A DNA stretch of 64,000 nt from JAWPMT01 sp965267435 (GTDB lineage: Bacteria; Bacteroidota; Bacteroidia; Cytophagales; Cyclobacteriaceae): positions 4,030,001 through 4,094,000 of the forward strand of contig OZ253960.1 of NCBI GenBank assembly GCA_965267435.1. The letters run 5' to 3'. Every line of letters starts with the position of its first letter. The stretch's first letter is position 1. This document shows, piece by piece, positions 1 through 12,000 of the stretch. A program made the position numbers and the translations under genes. The notes beneath the pieces were generated by a model. That model was not told where the DNA came from and did no database searches. It saw only the letters and a list, made by a program, of their open reading frames with translations.

Positions 1-3000
1 ACTCCTATCACAGTTACTATCTTAGCTGTGACGGGTGTATCCATTTCCGCTCAGAGTGGTGCATTGTTCGCTGGCGACTCCGAGCAGTTAAGCGCCACAA
101 TAGCTCCCGCTGACGCGACTAACCAAAATGTTACTTGGAGTAGCGATGACGAAGCAATAGCTACCGTAGATGCAAATGGTTTAGTCTCTGCATTATCTGT
201 GGGAAGTGCCAACATTACGGTGACCACTGTGGATGGGGGGTTCACTTCCAGCACGGCCATCACAATCAGTCCTTCTATTGATGGTACTCTGAATGATGAA
301 ATAGAGGGGGAAACAGCTACGCTTTCAGGTAATACCGAAGCGATTGCCCATGCCAACGCCTCTGGAGGAACCTATGTGAGATTAATGGATACTTCACCGG
401 AGGGGACACTTGACATTACCCTTGAGGATATCCCTGAAACCGGGACCTACAAGTTGTATGTGTATGCCTTCAATAATGGAGTCACACAAAACATAAATCT
501 TTCTGTAAATGGTGGCGGGGCATCAACCGTGGTCCTACAACCATCGAACCTACCGGCTGACGGGCCTGCTAACGTTACCCTGCTCGACGTAGATCTGGTT
601 CAAGGTATTAATACCATCTCCCTTTCAGCTATTTCCGGCACCGAAGTCCTGCTCGATTACTTCAAATTAACCGAGAATTTCACGGCATACTATGTGAGTG
701 CCGCCGGCGATGACGCCAATGATGGAAGCATTGACTCCCCATGGCAGACCCTGGACAAGGCATCCGAAGCCGCCAAGGCCACCAGCAATGGAGGTCTCCT
801 CAATCCTGGTGATAAACTACTCTTCCGACGAGGAGACACCTTTGAAGGAAAGCTGGTAGTGCTTTGCTCCGGTACAGAGGAGCAACCCATTGAATTTGGT
901 GCCTACGGCGTGGGGGAACTCCCCATCATATCGGGTTCCGGCAGTATCCCCAATGGGGACAACATCGAAGCCATCAAGCTGACCAACGTGAGTCACGTCA
1001 TTTTCGATGGCCTGTGGGTCAAAAACGACCGCCAGAACATGGGCACCATTACCTGGAGCACCAACAACTCCTTTGGGTTCAAAATCCTGGCCAATAAATG
1101 GGGCGGGATCAGTAAAGGCCTCACCTTCCGAAACCTAAAAATCACGGACATTCTTGCCGTGGACATGCTCGATTTCGAGAGAAACTTTACCCGTGATTAT
1201 TATAGTGCCCATGGCTTCTTTATTGATTCGCAACCGGACGACTCTACCACCACACCGGTGACAAGGGTAGCTATTGAAGACGTGTTGATCGAGGACTGTT
1301 ATTTCTACAATATCGGTGCGCGCGGGGTCAATGTTCGACACCTCACCAACGTCGCCGACTATCCAGTTGATAGCGTCGACAGAAACAGGAACATAGTCAT
1401 CCGAAACAACACCTTCCAACAAATCGGTGGAGATGCCGTGGTGCTCTCATCTGTCTATAATGGGCTGGTGGAGAATAATGATTTCATCGACTTGGGATGG
1501 GGAGATCACCTTTCTTCCACAGACAGGTATTTCGGACGAGGTGAGGGTTGCTGGGTATGGAACACCCGCAACGTGATCATACAGTTTAACAAACAGTATA
1601 GGTCGCGAGGATATGGAGACACCTACGCCAACGGCCACGTGGACTTCTATTGCAAGAATATCATTTTCCAATACAACTACAGTGAGGACACGGAAGGGGG
1701 GTTTTGCGAGATCCTTGGCGCCAGTAACAAGAGTACCTTCCGATACAATGTCAGTGTAAATGACGGTTTCAGAAGCACCAACGGATACAGCATTTGGCTC
1801 TCAGGCTATGTGGGAGGCGGGGAAACACCCGTGCGCTCAGATAGCAACTACGTGTACAACAATACCATCTACCTCAATCAGGCTACCCACAAACCAGACA
1901 TTTCAATCTTTGCCAAGAACACCTGGATCTACAACAACATCTTCAAGGCAACTAATGGCGCTCAAATAGGAGCAGACGAGGTAATGATCGACATCGAGCC
2001 CGGAAGCGAGTTTGTGGTTGCCAACAACCTGTTTTCAGGTGACATCTCCACGACTTTCAGTGACCTCGATGCCACCAAGATCATCGGATCGGACCCTCAA
2101 TTCGTCGATGAAAATGCAGGGACCATCGAGGGTTTTCAGCTCGCTTCAGGGAGTCCGGCCATTGATGCGGGTACTACGTTCCCTGAGCCCGATTTCCCAA
2201 TGGCAGGTAAGGGGATCTTCAAACACATTTTTATGCATGCGCCAACGGACTATTACGGGAACGTAGTAGACGTGACGAATCTCGCCCCCAACATTGGTGC
2301 GGATAACAACTACAACACAGGCGTCGTCGATGTAACAGGCGTTTCCGTGTCCAGTCAAAGTGGAACGCTCTATCCCAACCAAACAGAACAACTGACCGCC
2401 ACGATTGCACCCGCCAATGCTACAAGCAAGTACGTGACATGGAGCAGTGATGATGAAACCGTCGCTATCGTAGATACCGACGGCCTTGTAACCACAGTGA
2501 ACGCAGGCACGGCCACTATCACCGCGACTACCCTGGATGGCGGATTTACGGGGACTACTGTCATCACAGTAAGCATTGATGCCACCCTTTCGGATTTGAA
2601 AGTGAGCGGTTTAACGATCGACGGCTTCGATCCCGCGACCACGAGCTATACCTACAAACTGGCCTATGCCTCCACCCAGCTTCCAAACATTGTGGGTAGT
2701 CCCTCGGACCCCCTCGCATCTGTTGGTTCTGTGGTGCTCACTGGCGGGTCGTGGTCAGATGTGGCAACGACCTCTGCCACGGCAAGCCTTACCGTTACAG
2801 CCCAGGATGGGTCAACAACGGAAACGTACACCATCAATTTCCAAAGGATCGGAAATGGTGAGGATATTACCTTCTCCATGGCCAATGACGACTTTGAGAG
2901 CTACGCCGACGGGCAGGACCTGGACTTCAATTCCAACGGCGGCAATGGCAACTATAAAGTGGAAAGCAGCCTAACAACCATCACAGCCACCCTCGATGCC

Positions 3001-6000
3001 GGACAGGGAGCAGATGGCAGCGACAAATACATGCTCGGAGCCCTCTATAATAGCAACTGGATCCTCGACAGGGAATTCACTCTCACAGAGGGCGAAACCT
3101 ATCGATGGAGCGTCGCCGTGAAGGCTTTTGGCGAGACCAATAACTGGTGGACCTCCCGCTACGAACTGGCCGTGAAAAATGGCACAGACACCCTGAAGAC
3201 ACCTGCCAATGCCAACGCATACATTGACCAATCTATCAATAGTGGTAACGGTGGCACATGGATCAACCAGAGCCTGGACTTCGTCGTTGGGCCGGGTCAG
3301 AGCGCTGTGAAATTGCAATTCCGTAAATGGAATGCCGCGAGAGAGGCAAGCTATCACTTTGATAACTTCACCTTGGAAAGATTGGCACACACGGACGCCA
3401 CCCTGTCTGACTTGACGCTGGATGGTACTACGATAAGTGGATTTGCCCCAGGAACCCTGACTTACACGGTGGAGCTCCCATACACCAGTACGGCCCTTCC
3501 AGCAATAGTGGGGACTGCCAATGACGACAAAGCCTTCGTGACTCCATTAGTTACCGCTGGTGGCGACTGGTCGGACCTCAATGTCGATACGGTAACAGCA
3601 ACTGTCAGGGTAACCGCAGAAGACGGGACCTCCAATGACTATGTCATCACTTTCAATCGTGCTCCATCACCTATTGTAACGCTTAGTGATTTGCAGCTAA
3701 ATGGTCTGACCATCGATCTCTTCACGGCTACCAAGACCTCGTACAGTGTCAATCTAGCCTATGCCTCGACGAGTTTGCCATCTATAGTCCCCACAGCCAG
3801 CGATGTTGACGCATCTGTAAGCACTGTGATCATCACAGGAGGTGCCTGGTCCGACGTGGCGACCACCTCCGCCGTGGCAGACTTTACGGTCACCGCCGAA
3901 GATGGTACCACCACGGCCGACTACAGTGTCACCTTCAACCGCCTCGGCAATGGTGTACCTGTAAATCAAATGATATTTGCGGACGATTTCGAGGGGTACG
4001 GCAATGGCCAGGACCTCGACTTCAATTCCAACGGAGGCGTCGGCAAGTACGAGGTTGATGGCAGCGTGACAACGCTCAATGCCGTGGTAGACGCTGGCCA
4101 AGGCGCAGGTGGCAGTGACCAGTATGGCGCCTCAGGCCTCTACAATAGCAACTTTACGATCAGCACAGATTTCAACCTCATTGAGGGAGAAACCTACACA
4201 TGGAAAGTGTCCATCAAAGCTTTCGGAGAAGCTGGAAATGCATGGACTGCCAGGTACGAACTGTCTGCCCTACACAACACAACTAAACTCCAGACACCTC
4301 TAAATGCCGATGCATACATTGATCAGGAGATCACGGGTGCAACGGATGGAGTCTGGATAGATCAGGAAATTCAATTCGTCGTTGGCAATGGTGAAAATCC
4401 TGTGACTCTCCAATTCCACAAATGGAATGGGACACGAGAAGGCACTTATTACTTTGACAACTTCACCTTAGAACGCGCCGTACATACAGACGCTACACTA
4501 TCGGACCTGACTGTCGATGGTACCACCGTGACTGGCTTCGCTTCAGGTACGACATCCTACGATGTTACGCTCCCATACAGTAGCACGACCCTACCACCTG
4601 TCGTGGGAACCGCTACAGACAATCGGGCAGCAACGGGAACTGCGGTCTTCGCCGGAGGAGACTGGAGTAATGTGGCTACGACAACAGCTACCGCCACGGT
4701 TGCGGGTATCGCGGAAGATGGAACCACCCAAGACTATGTGGTTACATTCCACAGAGGACCAGACCCCTCTATCGTTGCAAGTGTGGACATCGACCAGGCA
4801 GACCAGTCCATTGTGGATGAAACCACCCTGCAACTGACTGCTACGGTCCTGCCAGGGACAGCAGTAGACAAATCTCTGACATGGTCGTCCGATGACACAG
4901 GTGTAGCCACCGTCGATGCGGCTGGACTCGTTTCAGCGCATGCCGCAGGTACGGCCGTCATTACCGCTGAATCTGTTAATGGTATCCAAAGTACCGTGAC
5001 CATCACTGTTACTGATATCCTCGTCGCTTCGGTAGCCATCGACCAGGCAGACCAGTCCATCGTAGATGAGACTACCCTGCAACTCACAGCTACTGTCCTG
5101 CCGGCCAATGCTGCTGATAAATCTTTGACCTGGTCGTCCGATGACACAGGTGTCGCTACCGTCGATGCAGCTGGCCTCGTTTCTGCTCATGCCGCAGGTA
5201 CGGCCGTCATCACAGCGGAATCTGTGAATGGTATCCAAAGCACCGTGACCATCACTGTTACTGATATCCTGGTCGCTTCTGTAGCCATCGACCAGGCAGA
5301 CCAGTCCATCGTAGATGAGACTACCCTCCAACTCACAGCAACTGTCCTGCCGGCCAATGCTGCAGATAAATCATTGACATGGTCTTCCGATGACACAGGC
5401 GTAGCTACCGTCGACGCAGCTGGACTCGTTTCAGCGCATGCTGCGGGTACGGCCGTCATCACAGCGGAATCTGTGAATGGTATCCAAAGCACCGTGACCA
5501 TCACTGTTACTGATATCCTGGTCGCTTCTGTAGCCATCGACCAGGCAGACCAGTCCATCGTAGATGAGACTACCCTCCAACTCACAGCAACTGTCCTGCC
5601 GGCCAATGCTGCAGATAAATCATTGACATGGTCTTCCGATGACACAGGCGTAGCTACCGTCGACGCAGCTGGACTCGTTTCAGCGCATGCTGCGGGTACG
5701 GCCGTCATTACCGCGGAGTCTGTGAATGGTATCCAAAGCACCGTGACCATCACTGTCACAGATATCCTGGTTGCTTCGGTAGCCATCGACCAGGCAGATC
5801 AGTCCATCGTAGATGAGACTACCTTGCAACTCACAGCCACTGTCCTGCCGGCCAATGCTGCAGATAAGTCTCTGACATGGTCGTCAGATGACACAGGTGT
5901 AGCCACCGTCGATGCAGCAGGGCTCGTTTCAGCGCATGCTGCGGGTACGGCCGTCATTACCGCGGAGTCTGTGAATGGTATCCAAAGCACCGTGACCATC

Positions 6001-9000
6001 ACTGTCACAGATATCCTGGTTGCTTCGGTAGCCATCGACCAGGCAGATCAGTCCATCGTAGATGAGACTACCTTGCAACTCACAGCCACTGTCCTGCCGG
6101 CCAATGCTGCAGATAAGTCTCTGACATGGTCGTCAGATGACACAGGTGTAGCCACCGTCGATGCAGCAGGGCTCGTTTCAGCGCATGCTGCGGGTACGGC
6201 CGTCATTACCGCGGAGTCTGTGAATGGTATCCAAAGCACCGTGACCATCACTGTCACAGATATCCTGGTTGCTTCGGTAGCCATCGACCAGGCAGATCAG
6301 TCCATCGTAGATGAGACTACCTTGCAACTCACAGCCACTGTCCTGCCGGCCAATGCTGCAGATAAGTCTCTGACATGGTCGTCAGATGACACAGGTGTAG
6401 CCACCGTCGATGCAGCTGGCCTCGTTTCAGCGCATGCCGCAGGTACGGCGGTCATTACAGCTGAGTCTACCAATGGCATCCAGAATACCGTGACCATCAC
6501 TGTCACTGATATCCTTGTCGCTTCAGTAGCCATCGACCAGGCTGACCAGTCCATCGTAGATGAAACTACCCTCCAACTCACAGCGACGGTACTGCCAGCC
6601 AATGCGGCGGATAAGTCCTTGACATGGTCCTCCGATGACACGGGTGTCGCTACTGTCGATGCAGCTGGACTCGTTTCTGCTCATGCTGCAGGTACGGCCG
6701 TCATCACAGCGGAATCTGTGAATGGTATCCAAAGTACCGTGACCATCACTGTTACTGATATCTTGGTCGCTTCCGTAGCCATCGACCAGGCAGACCAGTC
6801 CATCGTAGATGAGACTACCCTCCAACTCACAGCGACTGTACTGCCAGCCAATGCTGCTGATAAATCTTTGACCTGGTCGTCCGATGACACAGGTGTAGCC
6901 ACCGTCGATGCAGCTGGCCTCGTTTCAGCGCATGCCGCAGGTACGGCCGTCATTACAGCGGAATCTGTGAATGGTATCCAAAGCACCGTGACCATCACTG
7001 TCACTGATATCTTGGTCGCTTCCGTAGCCATCGACCAGGCAGACCAGTCCATCGTAGATGAGACTACCCTCCAACTCACAGCGACTGTACTGCCAGCCAA
7101 TGCTGCGGATCAATCTTTGACCTGGTCGTCCGATGACACAGGTGTAGCCACCGTCGATGCAGCTGGCCTCGTTTCAGCGCATGCCGCAGGTACGGCCGTC
7201 ATTACAGCTGAGTCTGTGAATGGCATCCAGAGCACGGTGACTATCACTGTTACTGATATCCTCGTCGCTTCGGTAGCCATCGACCAGGCAGACCAGTCCA
7301 TCGTAGATGAGACTACCCTCCAACTCACAGCGACTGTACTGCCAGCCAATGCTGCTGATAAATCTTTGACCTGGTCGTCAGATGACACAGGTGTGGCTAC
7401 CGTCGATGTCTCAGGACTTGTTTCCGCACATGCTGCGGGTACGGCCGTCATCACAGCGGAATCTGTGAATGGTATCCAAAGCACCGTGACCATCACTGTC
7501 ACTGATATCCTTGTCGCTTCTGTAGCCATCGACCAGGCAGACCAGTCCATCGTAGATGAGACTACCCTCCAACTCACAGCGACTGTACTGCCAGCCAATG
7601 CTGCTGATAAATCTTTGACCTGGTCGTCAGATGACACAGGTGTGGCTACCGTCGATGCCTCAGGACTTGTTTCCGCACATGCTGCGGGTACTGCCGTTAT
7701 CACAGCGGAATCTGTGAATGGCATCCAAAGTACCGTGACCATCACTGTCACTGATATCCTTGTCGCTTCTGTAGCCATCGACCAGGCAGACCAGTCCATC
7801 GTAGATGAAACTACCCTCCAACTCACAGCGACTGTACTGCCAGCGAATGCTGCGGATCAGTCCTTGACATGGTCCTCCGATGACACAGGTGTGGCTACCG
7901 TCGATGCAGCTGGCCTCGTCTCGGCGCATGCCGCTGGTACGGCCATCATTACTGCTGAGTCTGCCAATGGCATCCAGAGCACCGTGACCATCACTGTCAC
8001 TGATATCCTTGTCGCTTCGGTAGCCATCGACCAGGCAGACCAGTCCATCGTAGATGAGACTACCCTCCAACTCACAGCCACTGTACTGCCAGCGAATGCT
8101 GCGGATCAGTCCTTGACATGGTCCTCCGATGACACGGGTGTCGCTACTGTCGATGCAGCTGGACTCGTTTCTGCTCATGCTGCAGGTACGGCCGTCATCA
8201 CAGCGGAATCTGTGAATGGTATCCAAAGCACCGTGACCATCACGGTCACTGACATCCTCGTCGCTTCGGTAGCCATCGACCAGGCAGACCAGTCCATCGT
8301 AGATGAGACTACCCTCCAACTCACAGCCACTGTACTGCCAGCGAATGCTGCGGATCAGTCCTTGACATGGTCCTCCGATGACACGGGTGTCGCTACTGTC
8401 GATGCAGCTGGACTCGTTTCTGCTCATGCTGCAGGTACGGCCGTCATCACAGCGGAATCTGTGAATGGTATCCAAAGCACCGTGACCATCACGGTCACTG
8501 ACATCCTCGTCGCTTCGGTAGCCATCGACCAGGCAGACCAGTCCATCGTAGATGAGACTACCCTCCAACTCACAGCCACTGTACTGCCAGCGAATGCTGC
8601 GGATCAGTCCTTGACATGGTCCTCCGATGACACGGGTGTCGCTACTGTCGATGCAGCTGGACTCGTTTCTGCTCATGCTGCAGGTACGGCCGTCATCACA
8701 GCGGAATCTGTGAATGGTATCCAAAGCACCGTGACCATCACGGTCACTGACATCCTCGTCGCTTCGGTAGCCATCGACCAGGCAGACCAGTCCATCGTAG
8801 ATGAGACTACCCTCCAACTCACAGCCACTGTACTGCCAGCGAATGCTGCGGATCAGTCCTTGACATGGTCCTCCGATGACACGGGTGTCGCTACTGTCGA
8901 TGCAGCTGGACTCGTTTCTGCTCATGCTGCAGGTACGGCCGTCATCACAGCGGAATCTGTGAATGGTATCCAAAGCACCGTGACCATCACGGTCACTGAC

Positions 9001-12000
9001 ATCCTCGTCGCTTCGGTAGCCATCGACCAGGCAGACCAGTCCATCGTAGATGAGACTACCCTCCAACTCACAGCCACTGTACTGCCAGCGAATGCTGCGG
9101 ATCAGTCCTTGACATGGTCCTCCGATGACACGGGTGTCGCTACTGTCGATGCAGCTGGACTCGTTTCTGCTCATGCTGCAGGTACGGCCGTCATCACAGC
9201 GGAATCTGTGAATGGTATCCAAAGCACCGTGACCATCACGGTCACTGACATCCTCGTCGCTTCGGTAGCCATCGACCAGGCAGACCAGTCCATCGTAGAT
9301 GAGACTACCCTCCAACTCACAGCCACTGTACTGCCAGCCAATGCTGCAGACAAGTCTTTGACGTGGTCTTCCGATGACACGGGTGTGGCTACCGTTGATG
9401 CAGCTGGCCTCGTTTCAGCGCATGCACTTGGATCGGTAGTCATTACGGCGGAGTCGGCCAATGGCGTACAGGGAACAATCAATATTACGGTTAGCACATC
9501 TATTATTGAAGTAACATCCGTAAGTATCGACCAGGCAGACCAATCCATCGTAGATGAAACTACCTTGCAGTTGACTGCTACCATTCTTCCCGCAAATGCG
9601 ACTAATACTAACCTAACCTGGTCGTCAAACAATACAGGCATAGCCACCGTCGATGCCTCGGGACTTGTTTCCGCACATGCTGCGGGTACGGCCGTCATCA
9701 CCGCGGAATCTACCAATGGCATCCAGAGCACCGTGACCATCACTGTCACTGATATCCTGGTCGCTTCCGTAGCCATCGACCAGGCAGACCAGTCCATCGT
9801 AGATGAGACTACCCTCCAACTCACAGCAACTGTGCTGCCAGCCAATGCTGCTGATCAATCATTAACCTGGTCGTCCGATGACACAGGTGTCGCTACTGTC
9901 GATGCAGCTGGACTCGTCTCTGCGCATGCTGCGGGTACTGCCGTCATCACAGCGGAATCTGTGAATGGCATCCAAAGCACCGTGACCATCACTGTCACTG
10001 ACATCCTGGTTGCTTCCGTAGCCATCGATCAGGCAGATCAGTCCATCGTTGATGAGACTACCCTCCAACTCACAGCCACTGTGCTGCCAGCCAATGCTGC
10101 GGATCAATCATTAACCTGGTCGTCCGATGACACAGGTGTCGCTACTGTCGATGCAGCTGGACTCGTCTCTGCGCATGCTGCGGGTACTGCCGTCATCACA
10201 GCGGAATCTGTGAATGGCATCCAAAGCACCGTGACCATCACGGTCACTGACATCCTTGTCGCTTCCGTAGCCATCGATCAGGCAGATCAGTCCATCGTTG
10301 ATGAGACTACCTTGCAACTCACAGCAACTGTGCTGCCGGCCAATGCTGCAGATAAGTCTCTGATCTGGTCGTCAGATGACACAGGTGTAGCCACCGTCGA
10401 TGCAGCTGGACTTGTTTCAGCGCATGCCGCCGGTACTGCCGTCATTACAGCTGAGTCTACCAATGGCATCCAGAGCACCGTGACCATCACTGTCACTGAC
10501 ATCCTGGTCGCTTCCGTAGCCATCGACCAGGCAGACCAGTCCATCGTAGATGAGACTACCCTCCAACTCACAGCCACTGTGCTGCCGGCCAATGCTGCAG
10601 ATAAGTCTCTGACGTGGTCGTCCGATGACACAGGCGTTGCCACCGTCGATGCCTCGGGACTTGTTTCCGCACATGCTGCGGGCACGGCCGTCATCACAGC
10701 GGAATCTGTGAATGGCATCCAGAGCACAGTGACCATCACTGTTACTGATATCCTGGTTGCTTCGGTAGCCATCGACCAGGCAGATCAGTCCATCGTAGAT
10801 GAGACTACCCTGCAACTCACAGCTACTGTCCTGCCGGCCAATGCTGCCGATCAATCATTGACATGGTCTTCCGACGACACAGGCGTAGCCACCGTCGATG
10901 CCACTGGCCTCGTCTCGGCGCATGCCGCCGGTACGGCCATCATTACAGCTGAGTCTACCAATGGCATCCAGAGCACCGTGACCATCACTGTTACTGACAT
11001 CCTGGTTGCTTCAGTAGCCATCGATCAGGCAGACCAAGCAATCGTTGATGGCACGACGCTCCAGTTGACAGCTACGGTACTGCCGGCCAATGCTGCAGAT
11101 AAGTCTCTGATCTGGTCGTCAGATGACACAGGTGTAGCCACCGTGGATGCAGCTGGCCTCGTTTCAGCGCATGCCGCAGGTACGGCCATCATTACAGCGG
11201 AATCCGTAAATGGTATCCAGAGCACAGTGACCATCACGGTCACAGATATCTTGGTCGCTTCCGTAGCCATCGACCAGGCAGACCAGTCCATCGTAGATGA
11301 AACGACCCTCCAACTCACAGCTACGGTCCTACCGGCCAATGCTGCAGATAAATCATTGACCTGGTCGTCCGATGACACAGGCGTTGCCACTGTCGATGCA
11401 GCTGGCCTCGTTTCAGCGCATGCCGCAGGTACGGCCATCATTACTGCGGAGTCTGTGAATGGTATCCAAAGCATCGTGACCATCACTGTCACAGATATCC
11501 TGGTCGCTTCCGTAGCCATGGACCAGGCAGACCAGTCCATCGTCGATGAGACTACCCTGCAACTCACAGCTACCGTGCTGCCGGCCAATGCTACCGATCA
11601 ATCATTGACATGGTCTTCCGACGACACAGGCGTGGCTACCGTCGATGCCACTGGCCTCGTCTCCGCGCATGCCGCGGGTACGGCGACCATCACAACGGAA
11701 TCTGTGAATGGTATCCAGAGCACCGTGACCATCACGGTCACTGACATCCTGGTTGCTTCAGTAGCCATCGACCAGGCCGATCAGTCCATCGTTGATGAGA
11801 CTACCCTGCAACTCACAGCTACTGTCCTGCCGGCCAATGCTGCCGATCAATCATTGACATGGTCTTCCGACGACACAGGCGTAGCCACCGTCGATGCCAC
11901 AGGCCTCGTTTCGGCGCATGCCGCAGGTACGGCCGTCATCACAGCGGAATCTGTGAATGGCATCCAGAGCACCGTGACCATCACGGTCACTGATATCCTT

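Noticed and set aside
7660..9315. Long stop-free frame of 551 codons on the minus strand inside the repeat array, and similar ones nearby
   Set aside because: They are the periodic reverse-strand shadow of the 249-bp repeats, whose forward frame is a clear BIG2 protein.
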